Numbered from the stretch's first letter, positions 7,614-13,842 are shown. The stretch is DNA of 14,642 nt from Clostridiales bacterium (GCA_004558115.1 SFDT01000038.1:1-14642), one strand, 5' to 3'. Numbers and translations: made by a program. The notes: generated by a model from the letters alone, not told the origin.

Positions 7614-7965
7614 ACAAAATGAGCAGCAGGCCCAGTGCCACCAGCAGCTCCTCGTCCGCGTCCTCCCGGATCAGGAAGAACAACAGCAGCAGGAGCAGCA
7701 GGTCCCCGGTGTCTACATGGTCCAGATGCAGCTGGTCGAGAATGTGCCGGAGAAGTCCGGTGAGGCCGTCCGCCACCCGTCCGGCGGAAGGGGGCGGAGG
7801 CGGCTCGCGGCGCGGCCCGTCCCGGGCAGGCGGTTCCTGCTTTGGAGGCGGGGACGGCGGTTCCTGCTTTGGCTGCTGGGGGCCGCCCTGCTGGGGCCTG
7901 GGCGGCTCCTCCTGGGGGATGCGGGTATAGGAGCCGTTGTCATTGCGGATGTAGCGGTTATACAT
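7612..7965 (-). CDS. Small Pro-rich protein with acidic-hydrophobic C-terminus, unknown function
   Basis: Not recognised. The 117-residue product has three parts: a polar start (MYNRYIRNDNGSYTRI, 1-16), a Pro/Gln/Arg-rich disordered linker (17-60) and a C-terminal half (64-117). The C-terminal half contains LLRHILDQL, then DTGDLLLLLLLFFLI and REDADEELLVALGLLLIL. The all-Leu stretch broken by acidic clusters looks more like a membrane-inserting or membrane-associated hairpin than a normal soluble helix. GGGAGGG precedes the ATG by about 8 nt. It follows the neighbouring small gene by 3 nt and ends in a terminator, so it is the last gene of a three-gene unit. The DNA opposite it has open frames too, but the ribosome site, spacing and terminator support this strand. 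Confidence 0.75.
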   Translation of the reverse strand: MYNRYIRNDNGSYTRIPQEEPPRPQQGGPQQPKQEPPSPPPKQEPPARDGPRREPPPPPSAGRVADGLTGLLRHILDQLHLDHVDTGDLLLLLLLFFLIREDADEELLVALGLLLIL

Positions 7966-7968
7966 GGC

Positions 7969-8361
7969 CTATCCCTCCCATCCCGTCAGGAACTTCTTCC
8001 CCAAATGGAACAGCCGGGCCAGCTGCAAGGCCCGCTCCACCTTTTCCTGCCGGTCCTCCCGGAGATAGGGCCGCAGGGCGTACAACAGCGCCCGGGCGTT
8101 GCTGTCCTGCTGGCCGCCCAGCTCCTGAATGATGGGCAGCAGCCGGGTCAGGAGCTTGGGGTCCAAGCCGCCGGCCAGGGAGGACAGCATATCCTGCGCC
8201 GGGGCGCTCTGCCGGGGCGCCGGCGTGGGCGGAGGCGGCGGAGAAGGCGGGGCGGATGGCTGCTCCTGTCCGCCGGACAGGGACTGGGCCAGCTGCATGA
8301 TCTGGGACATGGCGTCGGGATTGGACAGGATGCTGTTGAGTTTTTCGTCAAATTCGGCCAC
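7969..8361 (-). CDS. Small helical protein with Pro-rich linker, unknown function
   Basis: Not recognised. With a GTG start at 8361 the product has 130 residues: a helical N-terminal part, FDEKLNSILSNPDAMSQIMQ followed by LAQSL (4-29); a Pro-rich linker (36-54); and a helical C-terminal part (57-125) with LLTRLLPIIQEL and ARALLYALRPYLREDRQEKV. AGGTGG stands 5 nt before this GTG. A GTG at 8370 or a TTG at 8385 are possible alternatives that would add 3 or 8 residues (GERQVAAV). The SNP....LAQS pattern recurs in the preceding small gene, suggesting shared ancestry or a shared partner. It is the middle gene of the three-gene unit: 30 nt after the previous stop and 3 nt before the next start. Confidence 0.75.
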   Translation of the reverse strand: MAEFDEKLNSILSNPDAMSQIMQLAQSLSGGQEQPSAPPSPPPPPTPAPRQSAPAQDMLSSLAGGLDPKLLTRLLPIIQELGGQQDSNARALLYALRPYLREDRQEKVERALQLARLFHLGKKFLTGWEG

Positions 8362-8391
8362 CGCCGCCACCTGCCTTTCCCCCAAATATGT

Positions 8392-8649
8392 TTATTTCCG
8401 CAGGGCTTTGTTAATGCGCTCCACCAGTGCCGCCCCGTCGGGGCTCTGCATCAGCTGGGTCACCATCCGCACCATGTCCGCCGTGTCGCCCCGGGCGGCG
8501 GACTGGGCCGCCTTTTGCAGGGCGGCTCCCTGGTCCTGCTGCGTCAGCATCCGCATAAGGGTCTGCCCGTCCTTGGACTGGGCCAGCTGCCGCAGCAGGG
8601 CGGGGTTGCTTTTCAGCTGTTCTGCCAGTCTGGCTGTGTTTTCGTCCAT
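8392..8649 (-). CDS. Small alpha-helical protein, unknown function
   Basis: Not recognised. The product is 85 residues with no signal peptide, membrane segment or cysteine. It reads as a bundle of short amphipathic helices: TARLAEQLKSNPALLRQLAQ, then GQTLMRMLTQQDQ, then MVRMVTQLMQSPDGAALVER. The ATG at 8649 is fixed by an excellent AGGAGGT only 3 nt upstream; a longer in-frame version to 8742 would run into the nth terminator. It shares a SNP....QLAQS pattern with the next gene. First gene of the three-gene unit, with a possible promoter near 8690-8697. Confidence 0.78.
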   Translation of the reverse strand: MDENTARLAEQLKSNPALLRQLAQSKDGQTLMRMLTQQDQGAALQKAAQSAARGDTADMVRMVTQLMQSPDGAALVERINKALRK

Positions 8650-8689
8650 ATGACCTCCTGGATCGCGTGGTGTTTTCGTGTTCCAAAGC

Positions 8690-8697
8690 AGTATATG
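8690..8697 (-). promoter_or_regulatory. Candidate -10 element before the small-protein cluster
   Basis: The minus strand reads CATATACT. It contains TATACT, five of six against the sigma-A -10. It also matches seven of eight positions of the sigma-E-type -10 CATACAnT known from B. subtilis. No good sigma-A -35 sits 17 bp upstream, where the nth terminator lies. Weak evidence from one short motif. Confidence 0.3.
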
Positions 8698-8708
8698 AGC
8701 GGGGGCAG

Positions 8709-8742
8709 AAAAATGTGCCTGTACAGGCGGCTGTACAGGCAC
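8709..8742 (-). terminator. Rho-independent terminator of nth
   Basis: A perfect 12-bp inverted repeat, GTGCCTGTACAG/CTGTACAGGCAC (8715-8726 with 8731-8742), with a 4-nt loop. On the minus strand it is followed by ATTTTTC. It begins 6 nt after the nth stop codon. Confidence 0.88.
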
Positions 8743-8748
8743 GGGAAG

Positions 8749-9399
8749 TTATTTTTTCAGTTTGGCCGCGGCTTTGAAGGCGGCGCAGTCCTTGGCCAGG
8801 GGGCAGCCCTCGCACTTGGGAGACCGGGCGGTGCAGGTGTCCCGTCCAAAGAGCACCATCCGGTGGCAGAAATTGCTGGACTCCTTGGGCGGGATGCACT
8901 GGCGCAGCTGCCGCTCCACCTGAAGGGGGTCCTTGGAGCCGTCGGTGATGCCCAGACGCCCGGTGATGCGGATACAGTGGGTGTCGCAGACGTAGCCCTC
9001 CTGGCCGAAAATGTCGCCCAGGATGAGGTTGGCGGTCTTGCGGCCCACACCGGGCAGGGCGGTCAGCTCCTCCATGGTGCCGGGGACCTTGCCGCCGTGC
9101 TTTTCCAGAAGCTGCTGGGCGCAGGCCACCAGGTCCCGGGCCTTGCCGTTGAAAAAGCCGCAGGAGTGGATGTATTCGCCCACCTCTTTGGGGTCCGCCT
9201 CCGCAAAGCTCTCCAGCGTGGGGAAGCGCGCAAACAGGGCGGGCGTCACCTTGTTTACCCGCTCGTCGGTGCACTGGGCGGACAGGCGGACGGCGAACAG
9301 CAGTTCGTAGTCCTTATCGTATTGCAGGGAGCAAAGGGCGTCGGGATAGATGTCCTTCAATGTCTCAATGATGCGCTTGATCGCGGCTTTGGATGCCAT
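8749..9399 (-). CDS. nth: Endonuclease III (DNA glycosylase/AP lyase)
   Basis: Base-excision repair enzyme removing oxidised pyrimidines and cutting the abasic site. The 216-residue protein has the helix-hairpin-helix LPGVGRKTA (115-123) with the catalytic Lys121 and catalytic Asp139 in VCDTHCIRI. The [4Fe-4S] cluster ligands are Cys189, 196, 199 and 205 in the exact C-x6-C-x2-C-x5-C spacing. All match E. coli Nth within one or two positions. The ATG at 9399 is chosen because AGAGG lies 8 nt upstream; the in-frame ATG at 9405 is too close to it. An open frame extends over 1,400 nt further upstream but runs antisense to rarA and is not coding. A weak TGGTCA-17-TATCCT promoter candidate lies in the spacer. 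Divergent from rarA. Confidence 0.97.
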   Translation of the reverse strand: MASKAAIKRIIETLKDIYPDALCSLQYDKDYELLFAVRLSAQCTDERVNKVTPALFARFPTLESFAEADPKEVGEYIHSCGFFNGKARDLVACAQQLLEKHGGKVPGTMEELTALPGVGRKTANLILGDIFGQEGYVCDTHCIRITGRLGITDGSKDPLQVERQLRQCIPPKESSNFCHRMVLFGRDTCTARSPKCEGCPLAKDCAAFKAAAKLKK

Positions 9400-9465
9400 A
9401 GTCATCACCTCTGTGACAGGATACCACAACTTTCGCCAAATGACCAGGGAAAAAACCATGGAAAT

Positions 9466-9481
9466 CCATAGAGAACTATGG
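9466..9481. repeat. Short inverted repeat in the nth/rarA divergent spacer
   Basis: CCATAG-AGAA-CTATGG is a perfect 6-bp inverted repeat, 33 nt before the rarA start and in the middle of the spacer between the two divergent repair genes. It could be an operator or a leader hairpin. No known binding motif (for example a LexA box) was recognised. Confidence 0.35.
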
Positions 9482-9513
9482 TAAGATACTGAAATCAGAA
9501 AGGAGGGACAGCC

Positions 9514-10782
9514 ATGCAGCGTCCCCTGGCGGATGAGATCCGCCCCAAGACCCTGGATGAGGTGGTGGGCCAGCGGCATCTGCTGGCTCCCGGCGCGGTG
9601 CTGCGGCGCCTCATTGAAAGCGGCACGGATACCAACATGGTCTTTTACGGTCCCTCCGGCACCGGCAAGACCACCATCGCCAACATCATCGCGGAAAAAA
9701 CAAATAAGACCCTCTACCGGCTCAACGCCACCACGGCGTCCTTGCAGGACATCAAGGATATCATTGCCGATGTGGGCACGCTGCTGGCCCCCGGCGGCGT
9801 GCTGCTGTACCTGGATGAGATCCAGTACTTCAATAAAAAGCAGCAGCAGAGCCTGCTGGAGTTCATGGAGAACGGCAAGCTGACGCTCATCGCCTCCACC
9901 ACGGAAAATCCGTATTTTTACGTATACAGCGCCCTGCTGTCCCGCAGCACGGTGTTTGAGTTCAAGGCCGTCCCGGCGGAGGAGACGGAGCCGGCTGTTC
10001 TGCGGGCCCTGCGCATCCAGCAGGAGCGCAGCTCCCTGCCCCTTTCCTGGGAGGAAGGGGTGCCTCTCCAGATCGCCACTGCCTGCGGCGGCGATGTCCG
10101 CAAGGCCATCAACGCCGTGGAGCTGCTGTGCCAGGCGGCCCGGCCCCAGGACGGCGCGCTGCGGATCACGAAAGCAGACGCCGCCCAGGTGGCCCAGCGC
10201 AGCGCCATGCGCTACGACCGGGACGGCGACGCCCACTATGATATCCTCTCCGCCCTGCAAAAGTCCATCCGGGGCAGCGACCCCGACGCGGCGGTCCACT
10301 ACCTGGGCCGGCTGCTGGAGGCGGGGGACCTGCTGTCTCCCTGTCGGCGGCTTCTCGTCATCGCCGCCGAGGATGTGGGCCTTGCGTATCCCATGGCCAT
10401 GGCCATTACAAAAGCCTGTGTGGACGCCGCCTTGCAGGTGGGACTGCCGGAGGCCCGGCTCCCTTTGGCGGAGGCCGCCATCCTGCTGGCCACGGCGCCC
10501 AAGTCCAATACCGCCCACAACGCCATCATCGCCGCCATGGCGGACCTGAAAAAGGGAAAAAGCGGCGATATCCCCCGGCAGCTGCAAAATGTCCACGCCG
10601 ATACCACCGGCTTTGACAACCAGCAGCATTATCTCTATCCCCATGATTTCCCCCACCGCTGGGTGGAGCAGCAATACCTGCCGGACGTTTTGAAGGACGT
10701 AAAGTACTACGAATGGGGCGACAACAAAACGGAGCAGGCCGCCAAGGCCTACTGGGAGAAGATCAAGGGGAAGGAGCTGTGA
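9514..10782 (+). CDS. rarA: Replication-associated recombination protein A (RarA/MgsA AAA+ ATPase)
   Basis: AAA+ clamp-loader-like ATPase of the RarA/MgsA/WRNIP1 family, acting at stalled replication forks. The 422-residue product starts with RPLADEIRPKTLDEVVGQRH, the typical family N-terminus. It has Walker A GPSGTGKTT (46-54), Walker B LLYLDEIQ with D101/E102, and a sensor-1 region IASTTENPYF. The C-terminal half carries EDVGLAYPMAMAI and the closing DFPHRWVEQQYLPD typical of the family. AAAGGAGGG precedes the ATG. Divergent from nth across about 110 nt, and convergent with the S1-domain gene, which it overlaps tail to tail by 20 nt. No strong promoter is visible; TAAGAT at 9482-9487 is a poor candidate. 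Confidence 0.96.
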   Translation: MQRPLADEIRPKTLDEVVGQRHLLAPGAVLRRLIESGTDTNMVFYGPSGTGKTTIANIIAEKTNKTLYRLNATTASLQDIKDIIADVGTLLAPGGVLLYLDEIQYFNKKQQQSLLEFMENGKLTLIASTTENPYFYVYSALLSRSTVFEFKAVPAEETEPAVLRALRIQQERSSLPLSWEEGVPLQIATACGGDVRKAINAVELLCQAARPQDGALRITKADAAQVAQRSAMRYDRDGDAHYDILSALQKSIRGSDPDAAVHYLGRLLEAGDLLSPCRRLLVIAAEDVGLAYPMAMAITKACVDAALQVGLPEARLPLAEAAILLATAPKSNTAHNAIIAAMADLKKGKSGDIPRQLQNVHADTTGFDNQQHYLYPHDFPHRWVEQQYLPDVLKDVKYYEWGDNKTEQAAKAYWEKIKGKEL

Positions 10783-11698
10783 ACACCGTTTCCACCGGTG
10801 CCTTTTCGTAATTGGGCGGAGAGTAGACCCAGCGGTCCAGACAGCCGTCTGTGATCTGATACCGCAGGGGAGACAGGGACGCGGGACCCGGCAGCTTTTC
10901 AATGAGCTGCAATTTGATCTTCATCCGCTCCGGACGGATGCTCTTGATGTACACAGACACCGGGTCGCCGGGGGAAAGCTCCTCCCGGCAGTCCGCAAGG
11001 CCGGACAGGTTCGGCGTCAGCTCAATGAAGCTGCCGTATTCCTTCACACTGCGGACAACGCCGCTGACGGTTTCGCCCGGCTGGAACCAGCTGGCATTTT
11101 CCAGCCAGGTGCCCAGCAGCTCCCGGTGGGTCATGGTGAAGCGGTGCCGCTCCCGGTCAACGCCGCCCACCACTGCCAGAATTTTCTGCCCTACCCGGAA
11201 ACGGTCTCTGGGATGGGAGATGCGGGAGACGGAGATCTGCTCCAGCGGCAGCATGGCGATGATGCCGCAGCCAATGTCCAAAAAGGCCCCGAAGGCGGCC
11301 AGATGGGTCACTTTCGCGGTGACCACGGACCCTGGCCGCAGGTGGGAGAAGAAATACTCCGCGGCCCGCTCCTGGACCTCCCGGCGGGAGAGAAGGGCAA
11401 CCGGCGCACCTTTTTCATCGGGGCGGATAGCTTTAACTGTAAAGCAAACTGACTTACCAACTCTTGATAATATGGAAATATCCCGGTCCGCACCGCTGAT
11501 CCAGGGAGCGAGGACCTCCTCCCGGGGCAGGACGGCGGCCACCGCGCCCAGAGAGATGTGAAGATTTTTCTCCGCATCACACCGCTGGACCGGGGCTTCC
11601 AGGATCGTTCCGGCCTCCATGGCCTGCTGGAGCGTCTGAAGGGAAAAAACCGGCTGGGGACGCAGTCCCTCCGGCGGAAAAAGATTGTTTTCCGGCAT
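10763..11698 (-). CDS. S1 RNA-binding domain protein (ribosomal protein S1-like)
   Basis: Predicted RNA-binding protein of 311 residues with repeated S1 (OB-fold) units: a degenerate first unit (about 26-105) and two clear ones. The clear ones are 120-195 (RPGSVVTAKVTHLAAFGAFL) and 206-267 (FQPGETVSGVVRSVKEYGSF). A unique tail (268-311) follows. It is shorter than true ribosomal S1 and has a poor first domain, so it is probably an S1-like translation or RNA-turnover factor rather than RpsA. The ATG at 11698 is preferred, with GGATGAG 8-10 nt upstream; the in-frame ATG at 11710 follows its AGG immediately. Frames reaching further upstream would overlap yyzM and are rejected. Its last 20 nt overlap the end of convergent rarA. 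Confidence 0.85.
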   Translation of the reverse strand: MPENNLFPPEGLRPQPVFSLQTLQQAMEAGTILEAPVQRCDAEKNLHISLGAVAAVLPREEVLAPWISGADRDISILSRVGKSVCFTVKAIRPDEKGAPVALLSRREVQERAAEYFFSHLRPGSVVTAKVTHLAAFGAFLDIGCGIIAMLPLEQISVSRISHPRDRFRVGQKILAVVGGVDRERHRFTMTHRELLGTWLENASWFQPGETVSGVVRSVKEYGSFIELTPNLSGLADCREELSPGDPVSVYIKSIRPERMKIKLQLIEKLPGPASLSPLRYQITDGCLDRWVYSPPNYEKAPVETVFTAPSP

Positions 11699-11782
11699 GT
11701 TATGTCTCATCCTATCTGCCGCACGGCGGCGTTTTGATATATGATATGCAAGCGGAAAGACGGGTTTGACAGGAGGAAAGGT

Positions 11783-11974
11783 ATGGACCTGCATCTGCAT
11801 GACAAAGTGGAATTGAAGAAGGCGCATCCCTGCGGCAGCACCCGGTGGGAGATCCTGCGGGTGGGCATGGACATCAAGCTCCGGTGCCTGGGCTGCGGCC
11901 ATGAGCTGATGCTGCCCCGCAGCAAGGCGGAAAAAAGCATCCGCAAGATCGTGACGGAGGAGGAAAAGCAATGA
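11783..11974 (+). CDS. yyzM: DUF951 family protein (YyzM-like)
   Basis: A 63-residue protein of the DUF951 family, widespread in Firmicutes and of unknown function. KKAHPCGSTRWEILRVGMDI and the following CLGCGHELMLPRSK are diagnostic. The CxxC within CLGCGH, with the earlier HPCG, suggests a small metal-binding or beta-barrel module. The ATG at 11783 is set by a strong AGGAGGAAAGG just upstream; an in-frame start 42 nt earlier is unlikely. Divergent from the S1-domain gene. A TATGAT at 11741-11746 may be the -10 of its promoter. Its stop overlaps the start of a 30-codon membrane microprotein gene as ATGA. Confidence 0.88.
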   Translation: MDLHLHDKVELKKAHPCGSTRWEILRVGMDIKLRCLGCGHELMLPRSKAEKSIRKIVTEEEKQ

Positions 11975-12063
11975 GCAAAAAGACTCGCGCCTTGGCGCTG
12001 GTGCTGGTGGTAGTCATGATCGTGGCCATGGTGGCCTCCATGATCGTTCCTTATATCGCCTGA
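11971..12063 (+). CDS. 30-residue single-pass membrane microprotein
   Basis: A short reading frame MSKKTRALALVLVVVMIVAM, continuing with a hydrophobic stretch and ending MIVPYIA. It has a positively charged start (KKTR) followed by one membrane helix (about 7-28), with almost nothing outside the membrane. Its ATG overlaps the yyzM stop codon as ATGA, and AGGAGGAAAA lies upstream inside yyzM, so translation is probably coupled. A rho-independent terminator follows 27 nt after the stop, which supports it as the genuine last gene of the operon. It resembles short DUF4044-type membrane peptides in style only; I cannot assign a family. Confidence 0.72.
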   Translation: MSKKTRALALVLVVVMIVAMVASMIVPYIA

Positions 12064-12090
12064 ACTGTAAAGGAAATCAGCCTGACGGAC

Positions 12091-12116
12091 AAGCAGCCCG
12101 CCAGGCTGCTTTTTTT
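12091..12116 (+). terminator. Rho-independent terminator after yyzM and the microprotein gene
   Basis: AAGCAGCC (12091-12098) pairs with GGCTGCTT (12104-12111) around a 5-nt loop, running into a T tract of seven. An alternative 7-bp pairing, CAGCCTG (12078-12084) with CAGGCTG (12102-12108), would exclude this stem, so an attenuator is conceivable. The terminator form has the longer stem and shorter loop. Confidence 0.87.
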
Positions 12117-12134
12117 ATGGCCGTGCCATCCCTT

Positions 12135-12169
12135 TTGCGACGGCTTTTCCGCCGGGGGTGTCCTATAAT
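12135..12169 (+). promoter_or_regulatory. Candidate spoIIG promoter with wide -35/-10 spacing
   Basis: A perfect TATAAT (12164-12169) lies 43 nt before the spoIIGA GTG. The best -35 is TTGCGA (12135-12140), 23 bp upstream, with no good hexamer at 17 bp. B. subtilis spoIIG is known for a sigma-A promoter with 22-bp spacing whose -35 region is bound by phosphorylated Spo0A. TGCGACG (12136-12142) matches five of seven bases of the inverse 0A box TTCGACA. The assignment is inference from this resemblance. Confidence 0.55.
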
Positions 12170-12193
12170 ACTGCGTATCGGCAGTCTGACCGG

Positions 12194-12203
12194 AAGGAGG
12201 AGG
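12194..12203 (+). promoter_or_regulatory. Ribosome binding site of spoIIGA
   Basis: AAGGAGGAGG ends 8 nt before the GTG at 12212. It selects this GTG over the upstream in-frame GTG at 12158, which lies before the promoter -10 and cannot be translated from that promoter. Confidence 0.8.
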
Positions 12204-12211
12204 GAACAGCG

Positions 12212-13258
12212 GTGACGGTGGTATATCTGGACAGCGTGTTTTTGCTGAACGCCCTCATGGACTATCTGCTGCTGCTGGGCACGGCGTGCCTTGCGGGCAT
12301 TCCGCCCCGCCGCTGGCGCTACGCCCTCTCTGCCGTGGGAGGCGGGCTGTACGCCGCGGCGGTGTTTTTGCCGGGGCTGGAGTTTCTTTCCACCTCTCCC
12401 GTGAAGCTGACGGCAGGGGTTTTGCTGGCAGTGGCCGCTTTCGGCGGGGAGGAACGGCTGCTGCGGCTGACGCTGCTGCTGTTCGCCGTGTCCTGCGCCC
12501 TGGCGGGCTGTGTGCTGGGGCTGGGGCTCGTGACAGGGGGCGTGCCGTCGGTCAACGGCATTTTCTATACGGATGTGGACGCCGGGACGCTGCTGGTGGC
12601 CGCCACGGCGGCGTATCTGGTGCTGACCGTCATTTTTCGCGCCGCCGCACGCCACGGTGTGCGGGGAGAGCTGCTGCGGGCCGAGGTATGCCTGCGGGGG
12701 AAGACCGTCCGCCTGACGGCGCTGCGGGACACAGGCACCAGCCTTTCAGACCCGGTGAGCGGACAGCCGGTGCTGGTGGTGTCCCGGGGCGTACTGGACC
12801 CGCTGCTGCCGCCGCCGGTGCGGCGCCTTTTGACGGAGCGCGGCCTATGCCTGCCGGCGGACCTGCTGGAGCCGCTGCGCCGGACGGCGCCGGACCTGCG
12901 GTTTTACCTGCTGCCCTACCGGGCGGTGGGGGTCCAGGGAGGGCTGCTGCTGGCGGTGCGGTCGGAGTGGACTGCGGTGGGCGGCAGGCGGTATCCGGGC
13001 CTGTCGGTGGCTCTGTCGCCCACGGAGCTGGGAACAGAATATCACGCCCTCTGGGGCGGACAGGTGGGAAGGAGAGGTCGGTATGAGCGGGATGTGGCAA
13101 CAGGTGCGGCGGCTGCTGACGCGGCTGGGGCTTTTGGAGCAGGGGGATGTGCATTACATCGGGGGCAGCGACACGCTGCCGCCGCCGCTGACAAAGGAGC
13201 GGGAGGCGGAGCTGCTGGCCCGGCTGGGGGAGGAACCGGCCCGGCAGGAGCTCATTGA
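12212..13258 (+). CDS. spoIIGA: Sigma-E processing peptidase SpoIIGA
   Basis: Membrane-embedded aspartic protease that removes the pro-sequence of pro-sigma-E in the mother cell after a forespore signal. The N-terminal half (1-135) has about five helices, starting VVYLDSVFLLNALMDYLLLL. The C-terminal half holds the catalytic motif ALRDTGTSLSDP with D173 (D183 in B. subtilis), followed by QPVLVVSRGVLDP, YRAVGVQGGLLL and LSPTELGTEYHALWGG. Homology to the family ends near residue 283. The frame then runs another 65 residues, mostly Ala/Gly, ending 176 nt inside sigE; the family is normally about 300 residues. The ORF with GTG 12212 gives 348 aa. One extra base near the GGGG at 13053-13056 would end it at a TGA overlapping the sigE ATG. 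Either this is a real long overlap or there is a one-base error. Confidence 0.9.
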   Translation: MTVVYLDSVFLLNALMDYLLLLGTACLAGIPPRRWRYALSAVGGGLYAAAVFLPGLEFLSTSPVKLTAGVLLAVAAFGGEERLLRLTLLLFAVSCALAGCVLGLGLVTGGVPSVNGIFYTDVDAGTLLVAATAAYLVLTVIFRAAARHGVRGELLRAEVCLRGKTVRLTALRDTGTSLSDPVSGQPVLVVSRGVLDPLLPPPVRRLLTERGLCLPADLLEPLRRTAPDLRFYLLPYRAVGVQGGLLLAVRSEWTAVGGRRYPGLSVALSPTELGTEYHALWGGQVGRRGRYERDVATGAAAADAAGAFGAGGCALHRGQRHAAAAADKGAGGGAAGPAGGGTGPAGAH

Positions 13259-13787
13259 ACATAACCTCCGGCTGGTGGTATACATTGCCCGGCGGTTTGA
13301 AAACACCGGCGTCGGCATTGAGGACCTGATTTCCATCGGTACCATCGGCCTGATCAAGGCGGTGGGGACCTATCGGACGGATAAAAACATCAAACTGGCC
13401 ACTTACGCCTCCCGGTGCATTGAAAACGAGATCCTCATGTTCCTGCGGAAAAACGCCAACCGAAAGGGAGAGGTGTCCTTTGATGAGCCGCTGAATACGG
13501 ACTGGGACGGCAACGAGCTGCTTCTCTCCGACGTGCTGGGAACGGAGGAGGACACAGTCATGCGGCCCATTGAGGAGGACGTGGACCGGAGCCTTTTGGC
13601 GGCGGCCATCAACGTCCTCTCTCCCCGGGAAAAGCAGATCATCTCCCTGCGCTTCGGCCTGGGCGGCGGCCGGGAGCAGACCCAGAAGGAGGTGGCGGAC
13701 CGGCTGGGCATTTCCCAATCCTACATCTCCCGGCTGGAAAAGCGCATCATTTCCCGGCTGAAAAAGGAGATCCTGCGGCTTTCATAA
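13083..13787 (+). CDS. sigE: RNA polymerase sporulation sigma factor SigE (pro-sigma-E)
   Basis: First mother-cell sigma factor of sporulation. The 234-residue protein matches B. subtilis SigE almost throughout. The pro-sequence (about 1-24, MSGMWQQVRRLLTRLGLLEQ) is amphipathic and precedes the conserved YIGGSDTLPPPL; it is slightly shorter than the 27 or so residues of B. subtilis. Region 2 (58-125) contains FENTGVGIEDLISIGTIGLI and KLATYASRCIENEIL. A linker carries SFDEPLNTDWDGNELLLSDV. Region 4 (175-230) has the helix-turn-helix KEVADRLGISQSYISRLEKR. The ATG at 13083 has AAGGAG 8 nt upstream. The start lies inside the spoIIGA frame, so the two are cotranscribed and probably translationally coupled. 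No clear terminator and no sigG follow. Confidence 0.98.
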   Translation: MSGMWQQVRRLLTRLGLLEQGDVHYIGGSDTLPPPLTKEREAELLARLGEEPARQELIEHNLRLVVYIARRFENTGVGIEDLISIGTIGLIKAVGTYRTDKNIKLATYASRCIENEILMFLRKNANRKGEVSFDEPLNTDWDGNELLLSDVLGTEEDTVMRPIEEDVDRSLLAAAINVLSPREKQIISLRFGLGGGREQTQKEVADRLGISQSYISRLEKRIISRLKKEILRLS

Positions 13788-13813
13788 GGATGGGATATCC
13801 GTTTCAGGATTTC

Positions 13814-13842
13814 TTGCGACCGGCGCAGACAGATGATATAAT
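13814..13842 (+). promoter_or_regulatory. Sigma-A-type promoter upstream of the XRE regulator
   Basis: TTGCGA (13814-13819), a 17-bp spacer and a perfect TATAAT (13837-13842). The -35 matches four of six bases. It starts 27 nt after the sigE stop and would produce a leader of about 155 nt before the regulator gene. The leader (13850-14003) holds a 28-bp palindrome, an orphan TGGAGGA at 13900-13906 with no start codon behind it, and nothing else recognisable. Confidence 0.7.

Noticed and set aside
3268..7622. Long plus-strand frames of 818 and 754 codons opposite gltX, wecB, tagO and trpS.
   Set aside because: They are rich in His, Gln and Gly, lack any family motif and ribosome site, and mirror well-identified minus-strand genes.
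7713..8132. Several overlapping frames on both strands across the Pro-rich small genes.
   Set aside because: Pro-rich GC codons keep all frames open. Only the minus-strand frames have ribosome sites, tight spacing and a terminator.
9400..10902. Open frame on the minus strand extending nth upstream by about 500 codons.
   Set aside because: It runs antisense through rarA, which has clear AAA+ motifs. The sequence is low-complexity and His/Gln/Gly-rich, and nth has its own start with a ribosome site at 9399. It is an artefact of high GC.
12286..13086. A 266-codon plus-strand frame inside spoIIGA.
   Set aside because: It is the neighbouring frame of spoIIGA, of Ala/Gly/Arg-rich composition. Only its last few codons are of interest, as the possible true end of SpoIIGA after a one-base change.
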